Of a DNA stretch of 64,000 nucleotides, positions 11,502 to 22,785 are shown piece by piece. The translations under genes and the position numbers were made by a program. Every line of letters starts with the position of its first letter. Within the stretch, counting starts at the first letter, position 1. This DNA comes from Mycolicibacterium alvei (GTDB lineage Bacteria > Actinomycetota > Actinomycetes > Mycobacteriales > Mycobacteriaceae): the NCBI RefSeq assembly GCF_010727325.1, contig NZ_AP022565.1, positions 1,054,001 through 1,118,000 of the forward strand. The letters run 5' to 3'. The notes under the pieces were generated by a model that did no database searches, was not told where the DNA came from, and worked only from the letters and a program-made list of their open reading frames with translations.

Positions 11502-12449
11502 GTGCCCGGCGGAACTGCTTTTCAGCGACTGGTCGACCTGCTGCCCATGCCGAGCCGCCGGGTCCAGCGCCTGATCGCATTCCTGGTCATCCTCACCCAG
11601 GGCGGTATCTCGGTCACCGGAGCGATCGTCCGGGTCACCGCGTCCGGCCTGGGCTGCCCGACCTGGCCCCAGTGCTTCCCCGGCAGCTTCACCCCTGTCC
11701 CCCACGCCGAGGTCGCCGTCGTGCACCAGGTGGTCGAGTTCGGCAACCGGATGATCACCTTCCTGGTGGTGTTGACCGCCATCGCGGCGGTCCTGGCCGT
11801 GACCCGGGCCCGCCGACGCCGCGAGGTGTTGATCTACGCCTGGCTGATGCCGGCCTCCACCGTGGCCCAGGCCATCATCGGCGGAATCACGGTGCGCACC
11901 GGCCTGTTGTGGTGGACCGTCGCCATCCATCTGCTCGCGTCCATGGCGATGGTGTGGCTCGCGGTGCTGCTGTTCGTCAAGATCGGCCAGCCCGATAACG
12001 GCACACCGACCACCATCGTGCCGAAGCCGTTGCGGCAGTTGACCGTGCTGAGCGCCGTCCTCCTAGCCGCAGTCCTGGTGACCGGCACCCTGGTGACCGG
12101 CGCCGGTCCCCACGCCGGGGACAAGAGCCTCGATCGCGTGGTGCCGCGCCTACAGGTCGAGATCACCACGCTGGTCCACATGCATTCGTCGCTGCTGGTC
12201 GCCTACCTGTCCCTGATCGTCGCGCTCGGATTCGCGCTCGCGGCGGTGCGTGCCACCCGCCCGGTCATGGTCCGGCTCGGCGTCCTGGTGCTGCTGGTGT
12301 GCGGACAGGGACTGGTCGGAATCGTGCAGTTCTACACCGGGATTCCCGCTGTGCTGGTGGCCGTGCACGTCGCCGGCGCAGCCTTCTGCACCGCGGCCAC
12401 CGCAGCGCTGTGGGCCTCGATGCGTGACCGGGTGGAACCCGGCGGCTAG
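11502..12449 (+). CDS. ctaA: Heme A synthase CtaA
   Basis: A 315-residue, eight-helix CtaA/COX15 protein that oxidises heme O to heme A for cytochrome aa3 oxidase. The family histidines are present: VHQVVEFGNR (first half), IHLLASMAMVW, HMHSSLLVAYLSL and VAVHVAGAAF. The first outer loop has the redox-active cysteine pair (GLGCPTWPQC). It corresponds to M. tuberculosis Rv1456c. The start is GTG at 11502. The 3' end overlaps the convergent neighbour by 4 bases. Confidence 0.93.
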   Translation: MPGGTAFQRLVDLLPMPSRRVQRLIAFLVILTQGGISVTGAIVRVTASGLGCPTWPQCFPGSFTPVPHAEVAVVHQVVEFGNRMITFLVVLTAIAAVLAVTRARRRREVLIYAWLMPASTVAQAIIGGITVRTGLLWWTVAIHLLASMAMVWLAVLLFVKIGQPDNGTPTTIVPKPLRQLTVLSAVLLAAVLVTGTLVTGAGPHAGDKSLDRVVPRLQVEITTLVHMHSSLLVAYLSLIVALGFALAAVRATRPVMVRLGVLVLLVCGQGLVGIVQFYTGIPAVLVAVHVAGAAFCTAATAALWASMRDRVEPGG

Positions 12450-13159
12450 AACCCGCGGCGCGACAGCGGGCCCAGCCCGAAGCGCTCCAGCGCGCCCTCG
12501 ACACCCAAGGCGAACCGCCGCTCGGCGTCCTTGCGGTCGTTCCGGTCGAGCTGCCCGAATCCCAGTACCGGCTCGACCAGCTCCAGCGCCCGCAGGCGCG
12601 CATCCTCCGGGCCGCCGATCACATCGACCCGCGCGTACAACAGATCCTGCGGTTCAAGTTCGAACATTCCGAGCACCGCGTCGATGGCGAGGCGGCCCAC
12701 CTCCCAGACCTCGTCGTCGGGATCGGCCGGTGACAGGATCGGCCCCTGGGTGAACGCGTGAGACTCCTCACCGCTCAAGAACACCAGCGCCGTCGCCCCG
12801 GTCGAATCGGCCTTGAAATCCCCGGTCGGCACCATTGGAACCCCCATGCGGTGCAGGTCGTCGAGGTGCCGCCTGTCGGTGTTCCACTCCACGATTCGCG
12901 CGGGGTTGATCAGGTGCGGCACCGACCGGACCCAGGCCAGGAACTCGCCCGGGCGCTCGGTGTAGTCCCGGGTGGCCCGCAGGATCACCAGATCGGCGTC
13001 CAGCGTCGCCGGGTCGTCCCAGGGCAGCCAGCGGGCGTGCAGGCCACGGTTGCGCAGCGCTGTCACCAGGCCCGCGTCGTCACCGTCACCTTCGGGCGAT
13101 GCGGCACAGCCGCCCAACACGATGCGGGGATGGAACAGATCCGGACGGGCAAGCTTCAC
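12446..13159 (-). CDS. ATP-grasp-like conserved protein (Rv1455 family)
   Basis: A 237-residue protein with a GTG start preceded by GGAGG. The C-terminal part has ATP-grasp-like elements (QDLLYARVDVIGGPEDARL, then LELVEPVLGFGQLDRND), resembling the last domain of enzymes such as cycloserine-synthesis DcsG. The central ATP-binding loop is hard to identify, and the protein is shorter than classical ATP-grasp ligases. The N-terminal half reads like the Rossmann-type domain that precedes ATP-grasp folds (DADLVILRATRDY). The ligase substrate is unknown. It lies tail-to-tail with ctaA (4-base overlap) and only 14 bases from the divergent quinone oxidoreductase. Confidence 0.78.
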   Translation of the reverse strand: MKLARPDLFHPRIVLGGCAASPEGDGDDAGLVTALRNRGLHARWLPWDDPATLDADLVILRATRDYTERPGEFLAWVRSVPHLINPARIVEWNTDRRHLDDLHRMGVPMVPTGDFKADSTGATALVFLSGEESHAFTQGPILSPADPDDEVWEVGRLAIDAVLGMFELEPQDLLYARVDVIGGPEDARLRALELVEPVLGFGQLDRNDRKDAERRFALGVEGALERFGLGPLSRRGF

Positions 13160-13173
13160 CTCCGCGATGATAG

Positions 13174-14166
13174 GTGTGGATGATGGATGGCGTGTATGCC
13201 ATCGAAGTTGCCGAGACCGGCGGACCCGAAGTCCTGAGCTACGTCGAACGGCCCGAGCCCGCTCCCGGCCCGGGCGAGGTACTGATCAAGGCCGAGGCGA
13301 TCGGCGTCAATTTCATCGACACCTACTTCCGGTCCGGGTTATATCCGCGCGACCTGCCGTTCGTCGTCGGGTCGGAAGTCTGCGGCACGGTCGCGGCCGT
13401 CGGTGACGATGTCGCGGCGCTGGCGGTCGGCGACCGCGTCGTCACCGCCAACGCGATCGGCGCATACGCCGATATGTGTGTCGCGCCAGCCGATTTCGTT
13501 GCCTACGTGCCTGACGGTGTGGCTCCCGACGCGATCGCCTCGGCGCTGCTGAAGGGCATGACCGCGCACTACCTGATCAAGTCCACCTACCCGGTGCAGC
13601 CGAACGACACGGTGCTGGTGCATGCCGGGGCCGGCGGCGTCGGCCTGATCCTCACCCAGTGGGCCACCAGCATCGGCACCCGGGTGATCACCACGGCCTC
13701 GACACCGGAGAAGGCCGAGTTGTCCCGGCAGGCCGGCGCGATCGAGGTGCTCGAGTACCCCGAGGATCCGATCGAATTCGCCGAAAAGATCCGCGATCTC
13801 ACCGGCGGGGCGGGCGTGGTCGCGGTGTACGACGGGGTGGGGGCGTCGACGTTCGACGCCAGCCTGGCCAGCCTCGCGGTGCGCGGCACGCTGGCCCTGT
13901 TCGGGGCGGCCAGCGGCCCGGTGCCACCGGTAGACCCCCAACGACTCAACGCGGCAGGGTCGGTATTCCTGACCCGGCCGACGCTCGCCCACCACACCCG
14001 TACACCCGACGAATTCTCTTGGCGTGCAGGTGAATTGATCAACGCGATCGCGGGCGGGTCGATCACCATCACCGTCGGCGGCCGCTACCCGCTGGCCGAG
14101 GCGGCCCAGGCCCATACCGACCTGCAGGGCCGCAAGACCGTCGGTTCTATCGTGCTGGTGCCCTAA
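13174..14166 (+). CDS. qor: NADPH:quinone oxidoreductase, MDR family
   Basis: A 330-residue medium-chain dehydrogenase/reductase of the zeta-crystallin type, homologue of Rv1454c. The GroES-like domain holds GVNFIDTYFRSG, the family signature. The NADPH-binding loop is VHAGAGGVGLILTQWA, near residues 150-165. Zinc ligands typical of alcohol dehydrogenases are absent, as expected. It reduces quinones by one electron using NADPH. The start is ambiguous among GTG 13174, ATG 13180 and ATG 13183; the last gives MDGVYAIEV, closest to relatives. The 3' end overlaps the convergent gene by 4 bases. Confidence 0.92.
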   Translation: MWMMDGVYAIEVAETGGPEVLSYVERPEPAPGPGEVLIKAEAIGVNFIDTYFRSGLYPRDLPFVVGSEVCGTVAAVGDDVAALAVGDRVVTANAIGAYADMCVAPADFVAYVPDGVAPDAIASALLKGMTAHYLIKSTYPVQPNDTVLVHAGAGGVGLILTQWATSIGTRVITTASTPEKAELSRQAGAIEVLEYPEDPIEFAEKIRDLTGGAGVVAVYDGVGASTFDASLASLAVRGTLALFGAASGPVPPVDPQRLNAAGSVFLTRPTLAHHTRTPDEFSWRAGELINAIAGGSITITVGGRYPLAEAAQAHTDLQGRKTVGSIVLVP

Positions 14167-15119
14167 GAGACCGGTTGCGCGTCGGGGAACGTCCAGGAAC
14201 CGTCGAGGATCTCCGGTCGTGGCCGGTACAACCGCACGAGGTAGTTCCAGCCCTCGGTGATCGGCAGCAGGTTGGCGGCACCGCTGCCGTCGTCGCTGCC
14301 ACCGAACTGCACCGTCGTGGAACCGTCGGGGTCCTTCAGGGCGGTGACGTTGTTCACCGAGTAGGCATTCTGTGCGTTCGGGGTGAAGTAGCCGTCCTTG
14401 TTGTAGACCGTGATGGACCAGAACCCGTCCACCGGGACGTCTTTCACGGTGAGTCGGTGCACGGTGGTGCCGTCGTTCCCCGGTGGCACCACTGTGAGAT
14501 ACAGCGCATCCCGCGCCGGGTTGCCGCCCCAGGCGAACGCCGAGCCGATCAGATGACGGATCGGCTCCACCTCGTACTTAGGGCCGAACATTCCCGAAGT
14601 GTCGGCCACGGTGGTGGACAAGGTGATGAGCGCATCACGAACCGTCTTCTGGCTGACCGGATCCCACTGCGGGATCTCGAAGAATCCCGGCTCGGCCTGT
14701 GTGACGGTGATCGCATCCTGCAAGGTATGCACCGCGGCCAGATCGGCGGGATCGCCCGGATCGACCAGGCTGCGCACCGCCACGATCGCGTAGCGGGTGT
14801 CGACGGAGTCGCGGCTGAACGTCACCTCCGCCGGCGCATAGGCGACGTTGGTCGTGTAGTGGTCCTCGCTGATGACCTGCAACGACATGAACCGCCCCGC
14901 ACTGTCGGGCAGCGTGATGGTCACGGGCCCGCCGTCGAGATCGAACACCGCCGCCGAATACAGCGTGTCCCGGTTCTGCCGGATGACCAGCTGGTGATCG
15001 ATCGGGGTCAGCTCGCGGTTGTGAAAGAACTTTCCGAACCCGCCGTCCTTGACGGCATTGGCAAAGTACAGGTCGGATTCGGCGCGCGGAAAGTTGTCGG
15101 GACTCACCAGTTCGGTCAT
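14163..15119 (-). CDS. DUF1254/DUF1214 protein
   Basis: A protein of about 318 residues with the two-domain DUF1254 (N-terminal, QNRDTLYSAAVFDLDGGPV) and DUF1214 (C-terminal, VPVDGFWSITVYNKDGYF, with NLLPITEGWNYLVRLYRPR) arrangement. Bacterial members often carry a signal peptide; this one has none visible. No enzymatic activity is firmly established for the family. The ATG at 15119 was chosen; an in-frame GTG two codons upstream is possible. It sits between qor and ctaB and is not present at this place in M. tuberculosis as far as I recall. Confidence 0.85.
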   Translation of the reverse strand: MTELVSPDNFPRAESDLYFANAVKDGGFGKFFHNRELTPIDHQLVIRQNRDTLYSAAVFDLDGGPVTITLPDSAGRFMSLQVISEDHYTTNVAYAPAEVTFSRDSVDTRYAIVAVRSLVDPGDPADLAAVHTLQDAITVTQAEPGFFEIPQWDPVSQKTVRDALITLSTTVADTSGMFGPKYEVEPIRHLIGSAFAWGGNPARDALYLTVVPPGNDGTTVHRLTVKDVPVDGFWSITVYNKDGYFTPNAQNAYSVNNVTALKDPDGSTTVQFGGSDDGSGAANLLPITEGWNYLVRLYRPRPEILDGSWTFPDAQPVS

Positions 15120-15165
15120 GCGCACAACGCTGCCACACCGACGGTGTGCGGGCTGCGGTTGGCGA

Positions 15166-16098
15166 TCAGTTTCCGAAGATCGTCGGCAGCGCCAGCGCCG
15201 AATCCACCGCCAGCGCGCAGAACACGACAGCCAGGTAGTTGTTCGACTGCAGGAACAGTCGCAGCGGCTTCACCGGCTCACCGCGCTTCACCCCGGAGTA
15301 CAGCTGGTGAGCCATCACCAGGAACCACGCACCTGCCAGCAGCGCCACCGCACCGTAGAGCCATCCGGTGGCCAGCGCCAGCACCAGTGTGGTGAGCACC
15401 GTCACCCAGGTGTAGATCAGGATCTGCCGGGTGACCTCACGCTCGGTGGCCACGGCGGGCAGCATCGGCACACCGGCTGCCTTGTAGTCGTCCTTGTAGC
15501 GCATCGCCAGCGCCCAGGTGTGCGGCGGTGTCCAGAAGAAGATGATGAGGAACATCACCACGGCCGGCCACTCGATGGTGCCGGTCACCGCAGACCAGCC
15601 GATCATCACCGGCATGCAGCCGGCCGCCCCGCCCCACACCACGTTCTGCGAGGTGCGGCGTTTGAGCAGCAACGTGTAGACGAAGACGTAGAACGCGATG
15701 GTGGCCACCGCCAGCACCCCGGACAACAGATTGGTCGTCCACCACAGCCAGCAGAACGCAGTGACCGACAGCACCAGTCCGAAGATCAGCGCGTGCCGCG
15801 TCGGGACGGACGCCTGGGCCAGCGGCCGTCGGGCCGTCCGCTTCATCACCTTGTCGATGTCGGCGTCCGCCACACAGTTCAGGGTGTTGGCACCGGCCGC
15901 GGCGAGCATGCCGCCGATCAGGGTGTTGAGGATCAGTAGCGGATCAACGGTGCCCCGGGCTGCCAGCAGCATCGCCGGAATGGTGGTGACCAGCAACAAC
16001 TCGATCACACGCGGCTTGGTTAACGCCAAATACGACAGGAAGGTCGATCGTATTCGGCTGGGCGCCCCATTGATGAGCCGGCGCTCGCGAATGCTCAC
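15166..16098 (-). CDS. ctaB: Protoheme IX farnesyltransferase CtaB
   Basis: A 310-residue UbiA-superfamily prenyltransferase that makes heme O from heme B. The first aspartate motif is [20 protein letters not shown], near residues 77-96. The second conserved segment is [15 protein letters not shown], near 195-210. There are about nine membrane helices. It is the homologue of Rv1451. Its product feeds CtaA, encoded 3.7 kb away. It is divergent from tkt. Confidence 0.95.
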   Translation of the reverse strand: MSIRERRLINGAPSRIRSTFLSYLALTKPRVIELLLVTTIPAMLLAARGTVDPLLILNTLIGGMLAAAGANTLNCVADADIDKVMKRTARRPLAQASVPTRHALIFGLVLSVTAFCWLWWTTNLLSGVLAVATIAFYVFVYTLLLKRRTSQNVVWGGAAGCMPVMIGWSAVTGTIEWPAVVMFLIIFFWTPPHTWALAMRYKDDYKAAGVPMLPAVATEREVTRQILIYTWVTVLTTLVLALATGWLYGAVALLAGAWFLVMAHQLYSGVKRGEPVKPLRLFLQSNNYLAVVFCALAVDSALALPTIFGN

Positions 16099-16330
16099 GC
16101 AAATAACTCCTCGGGTGGCGTCACGCGGCTTCTACTACACACGATGGTAGACCGCCGCCCGAATGCCTCGGCACCGCAGGGTCTGTTCCGCGACAACTCC
16201 GGGTAAACGACCGGGTATCGGTGGGAGAACCAGTCTGCATCGGACGAGTCCGCCCCACTAGGGTGTTTGTCGTAGCAGCATGGCAATTGCGCGCACGTGC
16301 CGGCAGATAGATGACGAGGAAGTGAGCTTA
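16099..16330. promoter_or_regulatory. Divergent ctaB-tkt intergenic region
   Basis: This 232-base spacer must hold the ctaB and tkt promoters. A ribosome site GAGGAAG (near 16316-16322) lies 8 bases before the tkt GTG at 16331. A weak dyad TCTAC-N11-GTAGA lies at 16131-16151, about 33 bases upstream of ctaB. No convincing promoter hexamer pair or small gene was found. Confidence 0.4.
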
Positions 16331-18421
16331 GTGACCACCGCCGAAGAGATCACCGCTCTCACCCAGCCCAACCACCCAGACGACTGGACCGAAGTCGACA
16401 GCGTTGCCGTCGACACCGCCCGGGTGCTCGCGGCGGACGCGGTGCAGAAGGTCGGCAACGGCCACCCGGGGACCGCGATGAGCCTGGCGCCCCTCGCCTA
16501 CACGCTGTTCCAGCGGCAGCTGCGCCACGATCCCAGCGACACCGAGTGGATCGGCCGGGACCGTTTCGTGCTGTCCTGCGGGCATTCGAGCCTGACGCTG
16601 TACATCCAGCTGTACCTGGGTGGGTTCGGCCTGGAACTGTCCGATATCGAGGCGCTGCGCACCTGGGGCTCGCTGACCCCGGGCCATCCCGAGTACCACC
16701 ACACCAAGGGCGTGGAGATCACCACCGGCCCGCTGGGCCAGGGTCTGGCGTCGGCGGTCGGGATGGCGATGGCCGCCCGCTACGAGCGCGGCCTGTTCGA
16801 TCCGGACACCGCCCCGGGCGAGAGCCCGTTCGACCACTACATCTATGTGGTGGCCTCCGACGGCGACATGGAAGAGGGCGTCACCAGCGAGGCGTCGTCG
16901 CTCGCGGGCACCCAGCAGCTCGGCAATCTCATCGTGATCTGGGATGACAACAAGATCTCCATCGAGCACAACACCGACATCGCCCTGAGCGAGGATGTGC
17001 CCGCGCGCTACCGCGCCTACGGCTGGCACGTTCAGGAGGTCGAGGGCGGCGAGAATGTCGCTGGAATCGAGGAAGCGATCGAGGCCGCACGCAAGGTCAC
17101 CGACAAGCCGTCGTTCATCGCGCTGCGCACGATCATCGGCTACCCGGCCCCCACCAAGATGAACACCGGTGGCGTGCACGGTTCGGCCCTGGGCGCCGAC
17201 GAGGTGGCCGCCACCAAGAAGATCCTCGGCTTCGACCCGGACCAGAGCTTCGAGGTGCGCGACGACGTCATCGCCCACACCCGTGAGCTGGTGACCCGCG
17301 GCAAGCAGGTCCACGACGAGTGGCAGGTGACCTTCGACGCCTGGGCCAAGCGGGAGCCCGAGCGCAAGGCGCTGCTGGATCGCCTGCAGGCCAAGGAGCT
17401 TCCTGAGGGCTGGGACGCCGACCTGCCGCACTGGGAGCTCGATTCCAAGCCGGTGGCCACCCGCGCCGCCTCCGGGGCCGTGCTGGCCGCCGTCGGGCAG
17501 ACGCTGCCCGAACTGTGGGGTGGTTCGGCCGATCTCGCCGGCAGCAACAACACCACGATCAAGGGCGCGAATTCGTTCGGGCCGCCGTCGATTTCGACCG
17601 AGGACTGGAACGCGACCTGGTACGGCCGCACCCTGCACTTCGGTATCCGTGAGCACGCGATGGGCGCCATCCTGTCCGGCATCGTGCTGCACGGCCCGAC
17701 CCGCCCCTACGGCGGAACTTTCCTCCAGTTCTCGGACTACATGCGGCCCGCCGTGCGGTTGGCCTCGTTGATGAACATCGACCCGATCTACGTCTGGACG
17801 CACGACTCCATCGGCCTCGGCGAGGACGGCCCGACGCACCAGCCGATCGAGCATCTGGCGGCGCTGCGCGCGATCCCGAACCTGTCGGTGGTCCGTCCGG
17901 GTGACCCGAACGAGACCGTCTATGCATGGAAGACCGTGCTGGAGCGCACCGCCAGCACCGGCCCGGTGGGGTTGATCCTCACCCGCCAGGGTGTCCCGGT
18001 GCTCGAGGGCACCAGCGCCGAAGGAGTTTCCCGAGGCGGCTACGTGCTCGGTGGAACCCCCGACGAGAACCCCGACGTGGTGATCATCGCCACCGGATCC
18101 GAGGTCCAGCTCGCCGTCGCAGCACAGAAGCTGTTGGCCGACAAGGAGATCAACGCCAGCGTGGTGTCGATGCCGTGTGTCGAGTGGTTCGAATCACAGC
18201 CCAAGGAGTACCGCGACTCGGTGCTGCCGCCCGCGGTGTCGGCCCGGGTGGCGGTCGAGGCCGCGGTGGCGCAGAGTTGGTACAAGCTGGTCGGAGACAC
18301 CGGCGAGATCGTCTCGATCGAGCACTACGGTGCCTCCGCCGACGACAAGACGCTGTTCCGTGAGTTCGGTTTCACCGCCGAGGCCGTGGCGGCCGCGGCA
18401 GAACGCTCGCTGGACAACTAA
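16331..18421 (+). CDS. tkt: Transketolase
   Basis: A 696-residue thiamine-diphosphate enzyme of the non-oxidative pentose-phosphate pathway and the first gene of the tkt-tal-zwf-opcA-pgl operon. GTG at 16331 ([19 protein letters not shown]) is the start, as relatives begin there and GAGGAAG precedes it. Substrate/TPP histidine is in [16 protein letters not shown]. The TPP motif runs [16 protein letters not shown] to [10 protein letters not shown]. The pyrimidine-domain signature is [16 protein letters not shown]. It is the homologue of Rv1449c. Confidence 0.96.
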   Translation: MTTAEEITALTQPNHPDDWTEVDSVAVDTARVLAADAVQKVGNGHPGTAMSLAPLAYTLFQRQLRHDPSDTEWIGRDRFVLSCGHSSLTLYIQLYLGGFGLELSDIEALRTWGSLTPGHPEYHHTKGVEITTGPLGQGLASAVGMAMAARYERGLFDPDTAPGESPFDHYIYVVASDGDMEEGVTSEASSLAGTQQLGNLIVIWDDNKISIEHNTDIALSEDVPARYRAYGWHVQEVEGGENVAGIEEAIEAARKVTDKPSFIALRTIIGYPAPTKMNTGGVHGSALGADEVAATKKILGFDPDQSFEVRDDVIAHTRELVTRGKQVHDEWQVTFDAWAKREPERKALLDRLQAKELPEGWDADLPHWELDSKPVATRAASGAVLAAVGQTLPELWGGSADLAGSNNTTIKGANSFGPPSISTEDWNATWYGRTLHFGIREHAMGAILSGIVLHGPTRPYGGTFLQFSDYMRPAVRLASLMNIDPIYVWTHDSIGLGEDGPTHQPIEHLAALRAIPNLSVVRPGDPNETVYAWKTVLERTASTGPVGLILTRQGVPVLEGTSAEGVSRGGYVLGGTPDENPDVVIIATGSEVQLAVAAQKLLADKEINASVVSMPCVEWFESQPKEYRDSVLPPAVSARVAVEAAVAQSWYKLVGDTGEIVSIEHYGASADDKTLFREFGFTAEAVAAAAERSLDN

Positions 18422-18448
18422 CTTCACGACTGGCAGGAGAAGGCGAAC

Positions 18449-19564
18449 ATGACGCAGAACCCGAATCTCGCGGCGCTGAGCGCCGCGGGCGTATCCATCT
18501 GGCTCGACGATCTGTCCCGCGAGCGGCTGCAATCAGGAAATCTGACGGAGCTCATCAATACCCGCAGCGTCGTGGGCGTCACCACCAACCCGTCGATCTT
18601 CCAGGCCGCGTTGTCGAAGGGCACCGCCTACGACGCCCAGGTGAAAGAACTCGCCGAGCGGGGCGCCGACGTCGACGCCACCATCCGCACCGTCACCACC
18701 GACGACGTCCGCAACGCGTGCGACGTCCTGGCCAAGCAGTACCAGGCCTCCGACGGCGTCGACGGCCGGGTGTCCATCGAGGTAGATCCGCGACTGGCAC
18801 ACGACACCGACAAGACGATTCTGCAGGCGATCGAGCTCTGGAAGATCGTCGATCGGCCCAACCTGCTGATCAAGATCCCCGCGACCCTTGCCGGGCTGCC
18901 TGCGATCACCGCGGTGATCGCCGAGGGCATCTCCGTCAACGTCACGCTGATCTTCTCGGTCGAACGGCACCGCGCCGTGATGGACGCCTACCTGGCCGGC
19001 CTTGAGGCCGCCAAGGAAGCCGGCCACGATCTGTCCAAGATCCACTCGGTCGCCTCGTTCTTCGTGTCCCGCGTGGACACCGAGATCGACAACCGGTTGG
19101 CGAAAATCGGCTCGGATGAAGCTCTGGCGCTGCGCGGCAAGGCCGGGGTGGCCAACTCGCGCCTGGCCTACGCGGCCTACGAGGAAGTCTTCGGCGGCGC
19201 GCGTTTCGCGGCGCTCAAGGGTGACGGCGCCCGCGTGCAGCGCGTGCTGTGGGCGTCCACCGGCGTCAAGAACCCCGACTACTCGGACACGCTCTATGTC
19301 ACCGAACTGGTCGCGCCGCACACTGTGAACACGCTGCCGGAGAAGACCCTGGAAGCGGTCGCCGACCACGGCAAGATCGCCGGTGACACCATCACCGGGA
19401 CCGCGGCCGCATCGCAGGAGATCTTCGACAACCTCAGTGCCATCGGAATCGACCTGGTCGATGTGTTCAAGGTGCTCGAGGACGAGGGTGTGGACAAGTT
19501 CGAGAAGTCGTGGCAGGAACTGCTCGACGCGACACAAGGCCAACTCGACGCCGCCACGCGATGA
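18449..19564 (+). CDS. tal: Transaldolase
   Basis: A 371-residue class I transaldolase transferring dihydroxyacetone units between sugar phosphates. The Schiff-base lysine is Lys142 in [16 protein letters not shown]. The N-terminal signature is [14 protein letters not shown]. The start is ATG, with GGAGAAGG upstream. It lies 27 bases after tkt and overlaps zwf by 4 bases. The length fits the longer actinobacterial (TalB2-like) type. Confidence 0.95.
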   Translation: MTQNPNLAALSAAGVSIWLDDLSRERLQSGNLTELINTRSVVGVTTNPSIFQAALSKGTAYDAQVKELAERGADVDATIRTVTTDDVRNACDVLAKQYQASDGVDGRVSIEVDPRLAHDTDKTILQAIELWKIVDRPNLLIKIPATLAGLPAITAVIAEGISVNVTLIFSVERHRAVMDAYLAGLEAAKEAGHDLSKIHSVASFFVSRVDTEIDNRLAKIGSDEALALRGKAGVANSRLAYAAYEEVFGGARFAALKGDGARVQRVLWASTGVKNPDYSDTLYVTELVAPHTVNTLPEKTLEAVADHGKIAGDTITGTAAASQEIFDNLSAIGIDLVDVFKVLEDEGVDKFEKSWQELLDATQGQLDAATR

Positions 19565-21111
19565 GCCCGGCCAGCGGCAAGCCCGAGACCGCCTGGCGTA
19601 ACCCGTTGCGGGACAAGCGTGACAAGCGCATGCCCCGCATCGCGGGGCCCTGTGCGGTGGTGATCTTCGGCGTCACCGGTGACCTGGCCCGCAAGAAGCT
19701 GATGCCGGCCATCTACGACCTGGCCAACCGTGGTTTGCTACCGCCCAACTTCGCGTTGGTGGGCTTCGCCCGCCGCGACTGGGCCGATGAAGATTTCGGC
19801 AAGATCGTCTTCGACGCGGTCAAACAGCATGCGCGTACACCGTTCCACCAGGAAGTCTGGGACCGCCTGGCCGAGGGATTCCGGTTCGTACAAGGCACGT
19901 TCGATGATGACGAGTCGTTCGAGCGTCTTTCAGAGACGCTGCGGACCCTCGACGTCGAGCGGGGAACCAGCGGCAATCACGCTTTCTACCTGTCGATTCC
20001 GCCCAAGGCGTTCCCCCAGGTCTGCGAGCAGCTGTCTAAATCCGGGCTGGCCGACAAGCCGGAAGGCAGCTGGAGCCGGGTGGTCATCGAGAAGCCGTTC
20101 GGTCACGACCTCAAGAGCGCCGAGGAACTCAACGCCGTGGTCAACAGCGTCTTCCCGGAGTCGTCGGTGTTCCGCATCGACCACTATCTCGGCAAGGAGA
20201 CCGTCCAGAACCTCCTGGCACTGCGCTTCGCCAACGAGATGTTCGAGCCGGTGCTGAACTCCCACTACATCGACAGTGTGCAGATCACGATGGCCGAGGA
20301 CATCGGTCTCGGCGGCCGCGGCGGCTACTACGACGGAGTCGGTGCCGCCCGAGACGTCATCCAGAACCATCTGTTGCAGCTGCTGGCGCTGACGGCGATG
20401 GAAGAGCCGGTGAGCTTCTCCCCCGCGGAACTGCAAGCCGAGAAGATCAAGGTGCTCTCGGCAACCCGGCTGGCCGAGCCGCTGGACGAGACCACCTCCC
20501 GGGGGCAGTACGCCGCGGGCTGGCAGGGCGGCGAGAAGGTCGTCGGGCTGTTGGACGAGGAAGGCTTCTCCAAGACATCCACCACCGAGACTTTCGCCGC
20601 CATCACACTGGACGTGGACACCCGACGCTGGGCGGGCGTGCCGTTCTATCTGCGGACCGGAAAACGCTTGGGCCGCAGGGTCACCGAGATCGCGGTCCTG
20701 TTCAAGCGCGCGCCACATCTGCCCTTCGACGCCACGATGACCGATGAGCTCGGCCAGAACGCTCTCGTGATCCGGGTACAACCGGACGAGGGCATCACGC
20801 TGCGGTTCGGGTCCAAGGTTCCCGGCCACATCATGGAAGTCCGCGACGTCAGCATGGACTTCTCCTATGGCTCGGCCTTCGCCGAGGAGTCACCGGAGGC
20901 CTACGAGCGCCTGATCCTCGATGTGCTGCTGGGCGAGCCATCGCTGTTCCCGGTCAACGCCGAGGTCGAATTGTGCTGGAAGATCCTGGATCCCGCACTG
21001 GAGTACTGGGCCACACACGGTAAGCCTGATTCGTACGAGTCCGGAACGTGGGGCCCCGAATCGGCGTTCGAGATGTTGCGCCGGTCGGGCCGGGAATGGA
21101 GGCGGCCGTGA
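19561..21111 (+). CDS. zwf: Glucose-6-phosphate 1-dehydrogenase
   Basis: A 516-residue G6PDH catalysing the first oxidative pentose-phosphate step and producing NADPH. The Rossmann motif is [15 protein letters not shown], residues 35-49; the active-site motif RIDHYLGKE is at 205-213. The ATG at 19561 overlaps the tal stop (ATGA); the frame is open 17 codons further up but only within tal. It corresponds to zwf2 (Rv1447c). The activity is expected to depend on the adjacent opcA product. Confidence 0.96.
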   Translation: MSPASGKPETAWRNPLRDKRDKRMPRIAGPCAVVIFGVTGDLARKKLMPAIYDLANRGLLPPNFALVGFARRDWADEDFGKIVFDAVKQHARTPFHQEVWDRLAEGFRFVQGTFDDDESFERLSETLRTLDVERGTSGNHAFYLSIPPKAFPQVCEQLSKSGLADKPEGSWSRVVIEKPFGHDLKSAEELNAVVNSVFPESSVFRIDHYLGKETVQNLLALRFANEMFEPVLNSHYIDSVQITMAEDIGLGGRGGYYDGVGAARDVIQNHLLQLLALTAMEEPVSFSPAELQAEKIKVLSATRLAEPLDETTSRGQYAAGWQGGEKVVGLLDEEGFSKTSTTETFAAITLDVDTRRWAGVPFYLRTGKRLGRRVTEIAVLFKRAPHLPFDATMTDELGQNALVIRVQPDEGITLRFGSKVPGHIMEVRDVSMDFSYGSAFAEESPEAYERLILDVLLGEPSLFPVNAEVELCWKILDPALEYWATHGKPDSYESGTWGPESAFEMLRRSGREWRRP

Positions 21112-21139
21112 CGAGCGCTAGCGCGAGGAACCGAACACT

Positions 21140-22051
21140 ATGATCGTCGATCTGCCCGAGACCAATACCGGGGCGATCAACAAGAAGATCGTCGCCCTGC
21201 GCGAAGAAGGCGGCGCGATCACCCTCGGTCGGGTACTGACACTGGTCATCGCCCCCGATAGTGATGCGTTACTGGAGGAGTCGATCGACGCGGCCAATGC
21301 CGCCAGCCGTGAGCATCCATGCCGCGTGATCGTGGTTGTCCCCGGGGACCGTTTGACCACCGAGTCCCGGCTGGATGCCCAACTGCGGGTGGGCCGCGAT
21401 GCCGGCGCCAACGAAGTGGTGGTGCTGCGGCTGTCCGGTCCGCTGGCCAACCACGCCAGCAGCGTCGTGACGCCGTTCCTGCTGCCCGACACACCCGTGG
21501 TGACCTGGTGGCCCGATCTCGCCCCCGCCGTACCTGCGCAGGATCCGCTGGGCAAGTTGGCGATTCGCCGGATCACCGACGCCACGAACGGCACCGATCC
21601 GCTGTCCTGCATCAAGAGCCGCCTGGACGGTTACACCGACGGTGACACCGATCTGGCCTGGAGTCGCGTCACCTACTGGCGCGCGTTGCTGGCCGCGGCG
21701 ATCGATCAGCCGCCACACGAACCCATCACCTCGGCACTGGTGTCCGGGCTCAAGGACGAGCCCGCGCTCGACATCCTGGCCGGCTGGCTGGCCAACCGGA
21801 TCGACGGACCGGTGACCCGGATGACGGGTGAATTGAAGGTCGAGTTGACCAGGCCCAGCGAAACCGTGACCCTGGCACGTCCGCAGACCGGCGTCACCGC
21901 GGTGCTGAGCCGGACCGGCAAGCCGGATGCGTTGGTGCCGTTGGCCCGCCGCGAAGCCAAGGAGTGCCTGGCCGAGGATCTGCGTCGTCTCGACGCCGAC
22001 GAAATCTACTACGACGCACTCACCGGAATCGACAAGGTCACCTACGTATGA
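21140..22051 (+). CDS. opcA: OpcA, G6PDH assembly/allosteric protein
   Basis: A 303-residue OpcA-family protein that associates with Zwf and modulates G6PDH in cyanobacteria and actinobacteria. Typical segments are [20 protein letters not shown] (near residue 115) and [19 protein letters not shown]. It is the homologue of Rv1446c. The start is ATG at 21140; a GTG overlapping the zwf stop leads to a stop after 11 codons. The end overlaps the pgl ATG by 4 bases. Confidence 0.94.
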   Translation: MIVDLPETNTGAINKKIVALREEGGAITLGRVLTLVIAPDSDALLEESIDAANAASREHPCRVIVVVPGDRLTTESRLDAQLRVGRDAGANEVVVLRLSGPLANHASSVVTPFLLPDTPVVTWWPDLAPAVPAQDPLGKLAIRRITDATNGTDPLSCIKSRLDGYTDGDTDLAWSRVTYWRALLAAAIDQPPHEPITSALVSGLKDEPALDILAGWLANRIDGPVTRMTGELKVELTRPSETVTLARPQTGVTAVLSRTGKPDALVPLARREAKECLAEDLRRLDADEIYYDALTGIDKVTYV

Positions 22052-22779
22052 GCACTGTTATCGAGCGTTACGCCGACACCGACGCGCTGGTGGCCGCCGC
22101 CGGAGACCGGTTGGTGGATGCCATCACGTCGGCGATCTCTGCGCGGGGTCATGCCAACATCGTGCTCACCGGCGGAGGCACGGGAATCGGCCTACTCAAG
22201 CGCGTCGGTGCGCGCAGCAACGAGATCGACTGGGCGAAGGTGCACGTCTACTGGGGCGACGAACGCTTCGTTCCGCAGGACGACGACGAGCGCAACGACA
22301 AGCAGGCCCGCCAGGCACTGCTGGATCATGTCGGGATCTCGGACGTCAACGTGCACGCGATGGCGGCCAGCGATGGCGAGTTCGGTGACGATCTCACCGC
22401 GGCCGCCGCCGGGTACGCCCAGGTGCTGGCCGCTAACTTCGACGCCCCCGGACCCGAATTCGACGTGCATCTGCTCGGCATGGGCGGCGAGGGACATGTC
22501 AACTCACTGTTTCCCGACACTCCGGCGGTGCGTGAGAACGACCGCATGGTGGTGGGCGTGCCCGACTCCCCCAAGCCACCGCCACGCCGAATCACGTTGA
22601 CGCTCCCTGCGGTTCGCAACTCCCGCGAGGTATGGCTGGTGGTGTCCGGCGAGGCCAAGGCCGACGCCGTCGCCGCCGCGATCGGTGGCGCCGATCCGGT
22701 CGACATCCCCGCCGCGGGCGCGATCGGGCGCGACCGGACGGTGTGGCTACTCGATGAGGCTGCCGCAAGCAAGCTCTGA
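22048..22779 (+). CDS. pgl: 6-phosphogluconolactonase
   Basis: A 243-residue Pgl/NagB-family enzyme hydrolysing 6-phosphogluconolactone. The family blocks are [38 protein letters not shown] and [20 protein letters not shown]. It was formerly called devB (Rv1445c). The ATG at 22048 overlaps the opcA stop. It is the last gene of the pentose-phosphate operon; no 6-phosphogluconate dehydrogenase gene follows. Confidence 0.95.
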   Translation: MSTVIERYADTDALVAAAGDRLVDAITSAISARGHANIVLTGGGTGIGLLKRVGARSNEIDWAKVHVYWGDERFVPQDDDERNDKQARQALLDHVGISDVNVHAMAASDGEFGDDLTAAAAGYAQVLAANFDAPGPEFDVHLLGMGGEGHVNSLFPDTPAVRENDRMVVGVPDSPKPPPRRITLTLPAVRNSREVWLVVSGEAKADAVAAAIGGADPVDIPAAGAIGRDRTVWLLDEAAASKL

Positions 22780-22785
22780 GCGCGC

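Noticed and set aside
16131..16151. Dyad TCTAC-N11-GTAGA near ctaB as a partner of the ctaA operator
   Set aside because: The spacing and half-sites differ from the ctaA dyad; too weak to call.
16328..17854. A 508-codon open frame antisense to tkt
   Set aside because: The same codon-bias shadow effect; tkt is unambiguous on the plus strand.
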